From Branchiostoma floridae (lineage: Eukaryota > Chordata > Leptocardii > Amphioxiformes > Branchiostomatidae), in the NCBI RefSeq assembly GCF_000003815.2, contig NC_049993.1:21131220-21186876 (forward strand): a stretch of 55,657 bases of DNA, read 5' to 3'. Made by a program: the position numbers and the translations under genes. The notes beneath the pieces were generated by a model that did no database searches, had not been told where the DNA came from, and saw nothing but the letters and a program-made list of their open reading frames with translations. This document shows, piece after piece, positions 28,990-40,690 of the stretch (positions within the stretch are counted from its first letter, which is position 1; each line of letters opens with the position of its first letter).

Positions 28990-29918
28990 ACTGCAACTGT
29001 GCGCCCAAGTCTGCAGTTTTCTGCGCATTCTACGTCAGCTTCTACCCAGTTTCGGTTGTCATCGATAGCAGAACATCTTTAGGTAAGAAATGGCTATCCT
29101 TACATTGTTCACTCCGTTGTTAATGTACATTGAAAGGTGTTTTCGTTTGTGAAATTCGTCAAAACAACGTTATATGAGAACTGTGGAACGCTGGTACCGC
29201 AGGCAAGTGCTGACAAGCCACTGCCGTCGTTGTGTATCTCCGTTTGTTGTCAAAAACATGCATGAACTGATAACGTTAGTAGTCGAAATCAGTTTTCCTT
29301 GGGAAAGGGCTAAAGATACTTCCACACGAGATGTCATGGTGTTTTCTGCATCATTTCTGTTTTTTGACGGTAACTAGTTATCTTTATTTTAATCGTGACG
29401 ACGTCCACATACTAGTATTTTTCTGCGGGGTGTAGACTGTAGAGACAGGTGCAGCATTGGGATCGACGAGAAGATTATGTGTAACACAAACACATTGTTA
29501 TCTTCTGACAACAATATGTATTCTTTCCAAATCAATGGTATAATTATTTCGTCAAATATTTGATTGATGTCTGCCTTGAAATGCCAAATCTCACTCTCCT
29601 GTTTGTATCATTCAGATGGGACCTCTAGAGAAGAAAACAATTGGTCCATGAGAAGCTGTACGTAGGAGGAGGCACACGGATCTTGTCCCAAGCAGCAACA
29701 GATTGATGGCAGATTGTAAGTAATTGTGGAAATGTGTACTGTTTCCAAATCTGGCTATAGTTTGATGTCTCTGCTTTGCATTGATATTCTAACTTCCCTG
29801 TTTCTGTCCTCCATACCCCTCTACAGAAGAGAAGCAGAGCTTGGTCCGTAACAAACTGTATGTGGAAGAAGCAGACAGACTTGATCCCAACCAGCCAGAA
29901 AAGGACACGCAGATATAG
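28990..29918 (+). pseudogene. Candidate small spliced locus with duplicated exons
   Basis: Splice signals occur in order: donor tttag|GTAAGA (29083), acceptor ttcag (29615), donor att|GTAAGT (29716), and acceptor ctctacag (29826) after a long pyrimidine tract. Exons 29616-29715 and 29827-29918 are homologous (ttggtcc, 'aactgtatgtggaagaagca' versus 'agctgtacgtaggaggaggc'). The second reads EKQSLVRNKLYVEEADRLDP then NQPEKDTQI and stops (tag 29916-29918). The first keeps only a broken version (LVHEKLYVGG) with stops nearby. No frame joins both exons openly. It is either a non-coding or decayed transcript, or only the last exon is coding with an upstream exon that I cannot see. Protein not recognised. 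Confidence 0.45.
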
Positions 29919-31155
29919 ATTGCAACCGATTCTGAAAAGATGTATAAAAAATTATATTTTGACGGAATTGTAAATTTTCTGCGATTCTGCAGATTAACTT
30001 ATAACAATGAAAAACTTTACCTCAAATTACATGTATTTACATTAAGACAATCAGGTTGTGATAGCAGACAAGTGTAAAATTGCCATTTTGTGAAAGTAAA
30101 ACTGTAAAGACTGAAAGTTTTTTTCATTCTTTTTGTTCTTGTCTGTGTGTATGTGTATGCGCGTGTGTTTGTAAGAGAGAGATGAGATACTAGTAATCAT
30201 TCTGAACTTCATCCCACTTGCTATCCAACATGCCATCACCATTGTTTTAATACAAGAAGACCAGAGACTTCATCGTTGTCAAGACGTGTATACCAAAATT
30301 GCAAAGGCCCTGGAGGTATATATCACAGGCATTTCCATACAAAATTTTGTTCCAATACCATGGCAATACAGAGGGACCAAACATGATAATAAAAATGGTC
30401 ATAAATTCATCCTCTTGAAGTGATATATGCCAAAAATTTTAAAGTTCTACCGTTCATATGTCGAGGGCACCCTTATAGCAAATTCCATGTTATTCTGTTG
30501 TAATACGAGACCACAGAAATCTCCATTATGGAATGTTTGATTTTTTCCCATATATGTGATTGTGGAATAGCATTGTTGCATGGGCAGAGGGGCGGAGTGA
30601 AAATGGTGCATTTGCTCATAAGTAGATGTCGGCCTTGGTAGTAGTTCATTTCGAGAAGTTACTGTTAGAATGTTCTATTTTTGCGCAGGGGTGATTTGGA
30701 ACAGTTCAATTTTGCATGGGAACGGGTATGGCTGAAATATGCTGTATTTGCTCTCAAGCAAATGTCGGCCTTTCTAGTTTGAATCTATGTTTGTAAGGCT
30801 CGATTTTGTTATGGTTTCTTTTGATTTGTTTTTTTAGTAAAAGGCATCATAGGAAAGTATTCAACAGCTAGGTTCACATTTGGTTGGTTAAAGAAGCACA
30901 AAAGCGGTCAGGCGGCTACGCTGGAAACATTTTGAACATCATCCGATGCTCTGCGACGGCTGATTTTGATTACGATTTAGCTGCGATTCACTGCGATCAT
31001 CGTGCGATATGCGGAATATGCCATCGCAAGGACTTCGTACGATTCTTGTGACCGGGGCTTAAGGAGAGCCCCAGCGCAAAGCGGTGTACTTGGCCAAGCA
31101 AAAAGGGCGTTGTTCGTACAAAATAAACTGCGCAAATCTATGACGAGTGTTATAT
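29919..31155. other. No gene recognised
   Basis: AT-rich intergenic sequence with low-grade similarity to the 1-kb dispersed element (tttggccatg-type and 'tgatatatgccaaaaat' phrases near 30240-30540). Confidence 0.4.
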
Positions 31156-32255
31156 ACCTCCATGAAATGTCATGGAGGTTATATTTACCTCCATGAAATT
31201 TCATGGAGATTATATTTTACCCCGCGTTTGTCTGTGTGTCTGTGTGTCTGTGTGTAAACAAGATAACTCAAGAACGGCTTGGTGGATTGGTTTGATACTT
31301 GGTGTGTTGGTAGGGTGTGATGAAAGCTGGAAATGATTAGATTTTGGGCCCCCTAGCGGCTCCCCTTGGTACTGCAGCGCAACTTCCGGTTTTGCTATCT
31401 TGGTGTTCTGAACATGCTATGGTCACGATTTTTGAGTATTAGATAGCTCTTTTGCTCAGGAAGAAGTGACATAAGTTTGGGCCCCCTAGCGTCTAGTTTT
31501 AGGATAGCAGGGGCATTTTTGTCAAAAACTTCTGACGAGGATAACTCAAGAAGGGAACAACGGATTTTCATGATTTTTGGTATGTAGGTACCTTGGGCAA
31601 TGTTGTACAAGATGAAATACTAATTATGCAAAATAGGAGCAAATTTGCATAATTAATGACAACATTCAATCATAGCAGTTTTTTCTATGTATCTCTTGTT
31701 TTGGACGTTATATGGTCTTGCAATTTGGGTGGTAGATAGCTTTCAGTGTCATGACAAAGTGGAGCAAGTTTCAGCCCCCTAACATTCAATTTAGGAACTG
31801 CAGGGGCATTTTTGTCAAGACATTCCAAAGAGGATAACTGCAGAAAGGATTAACGGATTGTCATCATATTAGGCATGCGGGTACCTTAGGCAAAGATGTT
31901 CATAATGATATACATGTTATGCAAATGAGGACTTAATTTGCATAATTAATGAGGAAATTGTATAATTCCATTGTTTTCAATAACTGGACTTCTGATAAAT
32001 GTAACACATGTTAATTATGATAGGTGGAATATAAGCAGATACTAAATATGGTAATGAGGAACTTATTTGCATAATTTATGTAAAAATTGCAAAACCACTT
32101 TATGATTAATAATGGGAATTTTATAATTGCGACATGTGTACGATTGTCAATGATGAACAACACCATGCATAAATTATGTTAATGTCTTAGTCATTTGCGT
32201 GAAATTTACAAAAGCTCTAAATTTTCATGGAGGTATGAGGTCGCCGAACTCTAGT
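31156..32255 (+). mobile_element. 1-kb dispersed element, copy 1
   Basis: It begins with the near-palindrome acctccatgaaatttcatgg (present twice, 31156 and 31186), then an internal tctgtgtg microsatellite and 'aagataactcaagaacgg'. It ends in catggaggtatgaggtcgcc and gaactctag. No protein frame. Copies 2 and 3 end at the same base. Confidence 0.85.
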
Positions 32256-33253
32256 TTACCCTGCGTTTGTCTGTGTGTGTGTCTGTGAGTGTGTCTGTGT
32301 GTCTGTGTGTCTGTGTGTAAACACGATAACTCAAGAACGGCAGGGTCACTTGGTTTCATACTTGGTGTGTTGGTTGTGTGTGACAAAAGCTAGAAATGAT
32401 TAGATTTTGGGCCCCCTAGCGACTCCCTTTGGTACTGCAGCGCAACTTCCGGTTTTGCTATTTCGGTGTTCTGAACATGCTATGGTCACGATTTTTAAGT
32501 ATTAGATAGCTCTTGTGCTCAGGAAGAAATGACATAAGTTTGGGCCCCCTAGCGTCTAGTTTTGGGATAGCAGGGGCATTTTTGTCAAAATCTTCTGAAG
32601 AGGATAACTCAAGAAGGGAACAACGGATTTTCATCATTTTTGGTATGTAGGTACCTTAGACAATGTTTTACAAGATAAGATACTAATTATGCAAAATAGG
32701 CGTACATTTGCATAATTAATGAGAATATTCTATCATAGCAGTTTTTTCAATACATCTCTTGTTCCAGACATGCTATGGTCTTGACATTTAGGTAGTAGAT
32801 AGCTTTTAGTGCCATAAACAAGAGGGGCAAGTTTCAGCCCCCTAACATGTAATTGTGGAACTGCAGGGGTGTTTTTGTCAAGACACTCCAAAGAGGATTA
32901 CTGCAGAAAGGAACGATGGATTGCCTGCATTTTAGGCATGCAGGTAGCTTAGGCAAGGATGTTCATAATGATATACATGTTATGCAAATGAGGACTTAAT
33001 TTGCATAATTAATGAGGAAATTGTATAGTTCCATTGTTTTCAACAACTGGACCTCAATACATGTAACACATGTTAATTATGATAGGTGGAATATAAGCAG
33101 ATACCAAATATGGTAATGAGGAAATTATTTGCATAATTTATGTAAAAATTGCAAAACCACTTTGTGATTAATAATGTTAATGTGTTAGTCAATTGCATGA
33201 AATTAACGAAAGCTCTAAATTTTCATGGAGGTATGAGGTCGCCGAACTCTAGT
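32256..33253 (+). mobile_element. 1-kb dispersed element, copy 2 (5'-shortened)
   Basis: It starts directly at the end of copy 1 (ttaccctgcgtttgtctg), so the two are head to tail, and ends at ...gaactctag. It is much closer to copy 3 than to copy 1: for example both have tgtgtaaacacgataactc and 'gcagggtcacttggtttc'. Confidence 0.85.
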
Positions 33254-33377
33254 CTTATTATTACTTGCCAACTGCAGAACAGAATAGATGGGACTTTCAC
33301 AAAGTTACTTCGCAGAGCACAGAACATATCTTTGACTCATGCCACACTTAAAACAATTTATGGATTTCTTCCACAGC

Positions 33378-33379
<2 letters not shown>

Positions 33380-33404
<25 letters not shown>
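33380..33404. repeat. (TA)n microsatellite
   Basis: About 12 TA units following tccacagc. Confidence 0.95.
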
Positions 33405-33408
<4 letters not shown>

Positions 33409-33654
33409 AGCTGACTAAACGAAGGGTAAAATTTGCGGGAAATTTTTCGAGCTAAACAGGAAATAGTTTTTTTGTAGTTTTTTTGTTCTTCTATGAAAAC
33501 CAAATGGACGGGTACATTGCAGAAGTTTGACTTTTACGGACACTTTAACTAGAGACTCTGGTATTCATTTTGAGAACTTAGAGCAAGCTATGTTAGATAG
33601 GGCTCTATGGAGTGAAATATGTACTAGCCTGGTCCCGACCTCTAGTCGTTGATT

Positions 33655-33704
33655 TATGTATGTATGTATGTATGTATGTATGTATGTACGTATGTATGTA
33701 TGTA
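33655..33704. repeat. (TATG)n microsatellite
   Basis: Twelve tatg units with one tacg interruption, leading straight into the repeat below. Confidence 0.95.
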
Positions 33705-33708
33705 ATCT

Positions 33709-34093
33709 ATGTATAATCTTACAGATTTAACCTGCTCTTATCCATGAGAGAGTTGACATTGGGGAGGCAGTATAATGGAAGTAATACGATCAGGGTTGTC
33801 CATAACATATTTAATATTAGTTATTTATGTTATTCAAGAAAAGATGTTGTTTTATTGCTGTTATTTAATTCATGTAACATTGTTTTTACTTCTGATACCT
33901 CCTGATTACCTTTACTTTGACTGATTTGGTTTAAAATCGGGTTTCTGTTAGAACGTTCACTTTGTTGTTTTGTTTATGCTATACTTGTTGACTTATGTTA
34001 TTTTAATTTTCTGTATTTTGTATCATAGACCCCAAGAAGAGTAGATTTTACTTGTAAAGTCTCATTGAGATCTGAATAAACGAATGAACATAG
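33709..34093 (+). mobile_element. Probable non-LTR retroelement 3' end
   Basis: 33709-33858 is repeated at 36716-36865 (atccatgagagagttg, 'ggaggcagta', 'ggaagtaatacgatcagggt'). Copy 1 continues to 34093 with an A-rich end, tctgaataaacgaatgaaca, as in CR1-like LINE tails. The class is inferred. Confidence 0.5.
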
Positions 34094-34189
34094 TGCGGTG
34101 CTTTCCTAACTTTTTGGCTCCTTATATAGAAACTTTAAGGTAGACTATCTCGACTGTTCACTAATGTAAATAAAAACAAAGGCACTTGT

Positions 34190-34440
34190 CACAGCCACAT
34201 GTTTTTACATCAGGTTTTATTGAACAACCACCGAAATAAGCGAAATTCCACAGCGAACACTCAACATGAACGGAAGAAATACAACACAATGTCCATGAGG
34301 ATCATTACAAAACTGCGCTTTCACGATTGTTATTCATCAACCTAACGTTTACTTCTGGCCTTTTGGTGCCACTGAAACCTCCGGTCTTCAGGTTGTCCGG
34401 TAGGCTGTTAGCGGTAGGAGTTAGCGTCTCCAGCGGGCAT
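34190..34440 (-). CDS. 3'-terminal exon of an unidentified minus-strand gene
   Basis: On the minus strand a strong acceptor (pyrimidine tract, then cttatttacag; exon starts at 34440) opens a frame ending with taa at 34305-34307. It reads CPLETLTPTANSLPDNLKTG then GFSGTKRPEVNVRLMNNNRE and SAVL. The 3' UTR follows with AATAAA (complement at 34216-34221) and a GT-rich stretch (gtggctgtgacaagtg) about 25 nt after it. Acceptor, stop, poly(A) signal and downstream element in the right order make this a believable last exon. The peptide is not one I recognise. Upstream exons would lie to the right (above 34440) and were not found. Confidence 0.6.
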
Positions 34441-35555
34441 CTGTAAATAAGGACATCAATCTTAGCGACAGGAAAAATGGATCGAATATCTACTATCTCA
34501 TGCAATGCTGAGGCCAGGAATAAACTTTTTCTGACAGTATGTGGGCCCATGTATTGTTATCTTAGCATGTTAGGCTTTCTTCTATACCCACAATATACTT
34601 GTGCTAAAGTCGTTGCCATACATTGTACCATGTACAAATGTTGTGCGATAAAGTTCTACTATCTCAAACCTACGTACGCAAATTGACCCTCCTGCCCCCC
34701 CCCCCCCTCTTTTTACCGTTGGGCAGTCCACTGCCTTCAAAGAAGAAATCAAACCAAACATTAGTAAACGTAGTACTTTATAGTGGATATATGATTGAAG
34801 ACCTTTATTGTACATTTTTCCCCACCCGAGCTAAGTACAGGTCACAACAAGACAAAACACATATATGTATATACATAAACGTACCACAGATCTAGTCTAA
34901 CACAGAAGTTCGATTTCTTCTCCTTCTTATAATTAGTAATCGTGAAAATGTAGGACTGTATGGGTTTAGCTATGGTTGGTTCATACCTATAGATATCCAT
35001 ATATATGTGTTTAGTTGTACTGTAAGTAGTTGTTATACATGTAGACCTTACGAAAGTCGCTGTACTTTTGTCGTGTCAATAAAGATTACATAGCACAATC
35101 AACAATGACGTGCACTTCATCTTCTACCATGTTTGATGTACAAAATTGACTTTGTTGTAGAGGAGTGCGGTTGTGTCTTCCCGATTCAATTCGTAGTTTG
35201 TGACAACCGATTCTTAATTTAGTTCTGTGCCTCATGTTTGTGATTTCAAATACTGTTCTTCACTATAAGTGGATTTGAGTAGTCTGTACGTTCGGAGTTT
35301 GTTTCTCGCACTTGCACCTTTATTATAATTGTGAATGTTGGTTAGGAAATTCTGGAAATAAATGTCCTTCATACGTTGGTGGATTTCAGAAATTATATAA
35401 AACTAGTGTACTGAATGACTTCACTCCTACTTTAAGACTGTGCGTGCAAGGAACCCTCTGTATGACTTTGCACAAAAGATACACTGTATAAAGTTAATTA
35501 CAGATAATTATTGCCTTATAGGCATGCAATTACTTACCACACACAAAGGTCCATT
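34441..35555. other. No complete gene recognised; LINE-like 3' remnants
   Basis: 34790-34860 (minus strand: ...gtacaataaaggtcttc) and 35080-35100 (plus strand: gtcaataaagattac) look like retroelement or gene 3' ends. A poly-C run sits at 34697-34709. Intron space of the minus-strand gene is possible. Confidence 0.4.
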
Positions 35556-35559
35556 CGCA

Positions 35560-36725
35560 TACCACACTTATGGAGGTATTTGTTAATTACTCTCATATTC
35601 ATCAGCCATAGGACGAACCCAGAAAAACACAGTAATCACGGACTGTGCTAACTGCAAAACATGTCAAAGAGTATCAATATGTGGTTTTGCTCATGCGTAT
35701 CATAAAATTGGACATTGTGGTTTTGCTGAAGTTTATGGTAAATTCGTTCAGTTTGACACTGAGGTTTTAGCAGCTGTACAGCACATTTCTAGGGACACAA
35801 GATACTGGCCCTAGATATGAGCAGACCGAGTCCTAATTTGCGAAGAGAACAAAAAAAAATTCCGATTCTTTCTACCATTTCATTGGACTTGTTACCCTTT
35901 GACTCGAGTTTCAGACACATCTCGGTCTGACCTGCGTGCGGAAATGAAGAAGTAAAGGAGAAATATCACACAGACGGACAGGGATACACATAACAATACG
36001 ACAAGTATGCCTTAGGCTGGACAATTTTGTGAATTGTCTAACCATATCTGTCAGCTACAGGGCGACCCCAGAAAGACACAATAATTACCTTTGCCAGAAT
36101 GGCTAAGGTTATGTTTTGGGCGTGTTTGTGTGTGTGTCTGTGTGTGTGTGTGTGTGTGTGTGTCTGTCAACAGCATAACTCGAGAAGCCTTGGATGGATC
36201 CTGATGATATTTGATAGGTGGGTAGGGGTCAGGAAAACGAAGGTCAAGTTCGATAATGGGCCTCTTAGCTGCTTGCTAAGGTACTGCAGCGGAAACTCAA
36301 TTTTTTATATCTCGTGTTCTGGACATGCTGAGGTCATGATTTTTGAGTGGTAGATAGCCCTCGTTACAGGCTGCTTGCTCTGTGCTAGCTGTATGTATAA
36401 ACAAGCTTAAGCCAGGGAGCACAGAAGCAGCCTGTAACTATTGTGTTTTTCTGGGGTCGCCCTCTGGCTGACAGATATGGTTAGATAATTTACAAAAATG
36501 CAAGCGTAGTATTAAGTCTCAAAGCGTTAGTTCCCTTTCCAGATTCCATTCCGTTCCCCAGTTTTATCATGAACTCTCAGCTAGTCCAAAAATAAATGCC
36601 GTGTTTTTACCGAAAAAATCGGACATACTTGTTACCATGCAATCTTTATTTTCCTCCTAAAATGTTTGGATGTCAATCTCATTATCAATCACGTTTTCCT
36701 TGCGAAGGGATGAGGTATGTATAAT
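35560..36725 (+). repeat. Segmental duplication copy A (about 1.2 kb)
   Basis: It matches 37485-38766 in order: cacttatggaggtatttgtt, 'catgtcaaagagtatcaata', 'ttcagacacatctcggtctg', 'acacaagtatgccttaggct'-like, the fold-back element, and 'ttttccttgcg..gggatgagg'. Copy A has an extra 1-kb-element-like insertion at about 36090-36365. Confidence 0.88.
36090..36365 (+). mobile_element. Insertion of a repeat related to the 1-kb element into a fold-back element
   Basis: After 'aataattac' the sequence switches to atggctaaggttatgttttg, a (TG)n tract, 'cataactcgagaagcc', 'ggtactgcagcgg' and 'gacatgctgaggtcatgatt', then returns to the fold-back arm at 'ttacaggctgctt'. The same fold-back element is uninterrupted at 37982-38160, giving the empty site. 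Confidence 0.8.
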
Positions 36726-37484
36726 CTTAGAGATTTAATCTGCCCAGATCCATGAGAGAGTTGGCAAGAGGGAGGCAGTACAATGGAAGTAATACGATCA
36801 GGGTTGTCCATAACATATTTGGTATTAGTTATTTACGTTATTCAAGAAAAGATGTTGTTATAGACAAAACAGTTGCCATGGTAACACGTGGTACAATAAA
36901 GCAAGGTGGAGCCGACGGCACATTCCGATAAAATGATTTTAATTGGTTCGAGCCCGTAATTATCACGGATAATGCCGCCCATCTGTGCTTTTTTCTTCTT
37001 TCACTTTTAAAATGTTTTGGGGGACGCCGGACGCAGATCGGATTTTGATTTGTCTGGAAAAGCTAGGAGCTTGTCGCAACAAGTCCAATTAAAAATTGTG
37101 TAAAAAATATAAGAAGATTCTTTTACGCTAATTGGGACCTGTTTGGCTCACATCCTGGGACAGTATGTCATGAAAGGCACATACGCGCGCTCGTAATACA
37201 TACTTTCTCGACTGACTTAGACTGAAATGTAACAAAAAAGTCCAAAAATTCCTTAAAATGCTACCCTTGGGTTGTAACGAAAGCTAGGGAATCTTTGGCA
37301 GCACTTCACTCACTTCACTCATCCTCTTGCACATGGTGCGTAGAGCCGACTGCGTGCACTAGAGTTCACAGGAGAGAGCTCTTGACTCTAGCAGCAAGTC
37401 ATTAATAATGTTTCAAGTTCCGTTTTTGTTATAAAGACAGTGTTGTTGTTGAGCTGACTACTGGGATTTGTGTATCATTCGAAA

Positions 37485-38766
37485 ACCGCACTTATGGAGG
37501 TATTTGTTAATTACTCCAATATCTACCAGCCACAGGGCGAACCCAGAAGAACACAATGATTACAGACGGCTTCTGTGCTTACCGTAAAAACATGTCAAAG
37601 AGTATCAATATATGATTTCGCTCATGTGTACCATAAAGTTTGATAGTGCGGTTTCGCTGAAGTAAATCCGTTCAGTTTGAGCAAGGACGTTACATAGAGA
37701 TTTGAGACTGGGGTTTAGCAGGTGTACGATGTCATTCTAGTGTCACAACATACGTACTGTCCCTAGATATGAGTAGACCCAGTCCTAATTTGCAGAGAGA
37801 AAACAAAAACATTCCGATTCTTTCTACCATTTCATTGGACTTGTTACCTCTTGACTCGAATTTCAGACACATCTCGGTCTGACCTGCGTGCGGAAATGAA
37901 GAAGTAAAGGAGAAATATCACACAGACGGACAGGGATACACATAACAATACGACAAGTATGCCTTAGGCTGGGCAATTTTGTGAATTGTCAAACCATATC
38001 TGTCAGCTACAGGGCGACCCCAGAAAGACACAATAATTACAGGCTGCTTTTGTGCTCTGTGCTAGGTGTGAAAACAAGCCAGGGAGAACAAAATCAGCCT
38101 GTGATTATTGTGTTTTTCTGGGGTCGCCCTGTGGCAGACAGATATGGCTGGAAAATTCACAAACAAAAACAAAAACGTTCCGACTCATTCTACCATATCT
38201 TATTGGATTTGTTACCTCTTGACTCTAGTTTCAGACACATCTCGGTCTGACCTGCGTGCGGAAATGAAGAAATAAATGAGAAATATCACACAGAAGGGCA
38301 GGGGTACACATAACAACACAACAAGTATGCCTCTAAGGCTGGGCAATTTTGTGGATTGTCTAACCGTATCTGTAATCCACAAGGGAACCCAGAAAGACAT
38401 AATGATTACAGACTGCTTCTGTGCTCTGTGCGAGCTGTGAAAACAAACCAGGGAGCACAAAAGCAGCCTGTTATTGTGTTTTTCTGGGGTCGCCCTGTTG
38501 CTGACAGATATGGTTAGACACTTTAAAAAATTGGAAATGTATCATTAAGTCTCAGTGTAACACATTTAGCTCCCTTTAAAGATTCCGTTCCGTTCCCCAA
38601 TTTTATCAACTCTCGGCTAGTCCCAATATAAATGCCAGGTGTTTTTTACTGAAAACAATCGAACATACTTAATACCATGCAATCATTATTTTCTTCCTAA
38701 AATGTTTGGATTTCAATCTCATCATATCAATCAACGTTTTCCTTGCGTAGGGATGAGGTATGTATA
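37485..38766 (+). repeat. Segmental duplication copy B with a third partial copy
   Basis: Direct copy of 35560-36725. 38170-38530 inside it repeats the middle portion again (ttcagacacatctcggtctg, 'ctgcgtgcggaaatgaag' and another fold-back element). The locus has thus expanded in at least two steps. Confidence 0.88.
37982..38160. mobile_element. Fold-back element, uninterrupted copy
   Basis: Left arm ccatatctgtcagctacagg, 'gcgaccccagaaagacacaa' and right arm 'ttgtgtttttctggggtcgc', 'cctgtggcagacagatatgg' are inverted over about 60 bp. An inner stem (caggctgctttt... and ...atcagcctg) is also inverted. Other copies: 38349-38525 and, with an insertion, 36034-36495. Confidence 0.88.
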
Positions 38767-38769
38767 ATT

Positions 38770-40464
38770 ACCTCCATGGAGGTTATATTTTACCCTGCGT
38801 TTGTCTGTGTGTGTGTCTGTGTGTGTGTCTGTGTGTCTGTGTGTAAACACGATAACTCAAGAACGGCAGGGTCACTTGGTTTCATACTTGGTGTGTTGGT
38901 TGTGTGTGACAAAAGCTAGAAATGATTAGATTTTGGGCCCCCTAGCGGCTCCCCTTGGTACTGCAGCGCAACTTCCGGTTTTGCTATTTCGGTGTTCTGA
39001 ACATGCTATGGTCACGATTTTTAAGTATTAGATAGCTCTTGTGCTCAGGAAGAAATGACATAAGTTTGGGCCCCCTAGCGTCTAGTTTTGGGATAGCAGG
39101 GGCATTTTTGTCAAAATCTTCTGAAGAGGATAACTCAAGAAGGGAACAACGGATTTTCATCATTTTTGGTATGTAGGTACCTTAGACAATGTTTTACAAG
39201 ATAAGATACTAATTATGCAAAATAGGCGTACATTTGCATAATTAATGAGAATATTCCATCATAGCAGTTTTTTCAATGCATCTCTTGTTCCAGACATGCT
39301 ATGGTCTTGACATTTAGGTAGTAGATAGCTTTTAGTGCCATAAACAAGAGGGGCAAGTTTCAGCCCCCTAACATGTAATTGTGGAACTGCAGGGGTGTTT
39401 TTGTCAAGACACTCCAAAGAGGATTACTGCAGAAAGGAACGATGGATTGCCTGCATTTTAGGCATGCAGGTAGCTTAGGCAAGGATGTTTATATGATATA
39501 CATGTTATGCAATGAGGACTTAATTTGCATAATTAATGAGGAAATTGTATAGTTCCATTGTTTTCACAACTGGACCTCAATACATGTAACACATGTTAAT
39601 TATGATAGGTGGAATATAAGCAGATACCAAATATGGTAATGAGGAAATCATTTGCATAATTTATGTAAAAATTGCAAAACCACTTTGTGATTAATAATGT
39701 TAATGTGTTAGTAGAGTCCATTCCAAGACACCATGAGGGTTTTTAGGCGATATTTATAATTAGTCTGAATTATTTTGAATAAAAGAATATCTGAGCCACA
39801 ATGATTAAATTATTTTTAAAAAATTGACTGAGAAAGTACTCATATATTTGAATTCCTTTGAATATTTTAGAAACATTTTGAAAGTAACTGTACAAAAATA
39901 TCTTTATTTAGAATAATTGTGAAACCTCTGTGTGATTATTTCACATTTACAAATATTTACAAAAAATGGTAAACCTCGCCAAATGGTTAAATTAGTTTAT
40001 TGCCCCCGTAAAAGTAAGCCCTATTGTTGTATCTGTATATTTTTAGATTTCACTGGTGGATCCTTTGTGGTGGGCCATTGTTTCATGGCACCCAACCATA
40101 CTTTGCAAGGATGTGTGAATTGCTATCTTCCCAGCCCACTGAACCATTTACAAAAAATGGTAGAAAATGGTAGATAATGGTAGAATGCTGTTATCATTAT
40201 TTAGAAACCATTAGAAGTATCCAATTCCACACGATGAATATTTCCAAAGTTTTACAGGACCAGGGAAATATTTATAAAGTTGAAACAGTGTTACAAATAT
40301 TTCTGAAGTATCAAATGTCCTAGACATATAATTACAAAACTTTAAAATCAATTCTAAACAATGGCCACAAACATCCGCATGGTGTCTTGGAATGGACTCT
40401 AAATTGCATGAAATTTACGAAAGCTCTAAATTTTCATGGAGGTATGAGGTCGCCGAACTCTAGT
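38770..40464 (+). mobile_element. 1-kb dispersed element, copy 3, carrying a MITE
   Basis: It begins acctccatggaggttatatt and ends gaactctag at the same position as copies 1 and 2. It is near-identical to copy 2 except for a 686-bp insertion at 39714-40399. Removing the insertion gives about 1007 bp, the expected length. Confidence 0.88.
39714..40399. mobile_element. 686-bp MITE with TA target site, inside copy 3
   Basis: Terminal inverted repeats begin GAGTCCATTCCAAGACAC and are identical for 22 bp at both ends. TA flanks each side. Copy 2 of the host element (33190 region, gtgttagtcaattgcatg) is the empty site. The interior is AT-rich with repeated acaaaaaatggta phrases and no transposase. 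Confidence 0.93.
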
Positions 40465-40690
40465 TGTTTAATACAGCACTTAAAAGAATTTCACTTTGAA
40501 AACATCCGCTGGATCTAGAATTTTTAAAAAGAGCAAGAATCTTTTAGAAAGCCCTCATAGTCTGCCAGTCTTCAGAGGCAACATTTCTGCGGCGAAGTGC
40601 AACCTCATACGACCCAAAAATAATGCACAGAACTTGTCAATGAAGGTTAGACATCCAGGTACTAAGATACGCCAAAAAGCAGTTACTCAA
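40465..40690. other. No gene recognised
   Basis: Transition between copy 3 and the next dispersed element; no exon. Confidence 0.4.
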
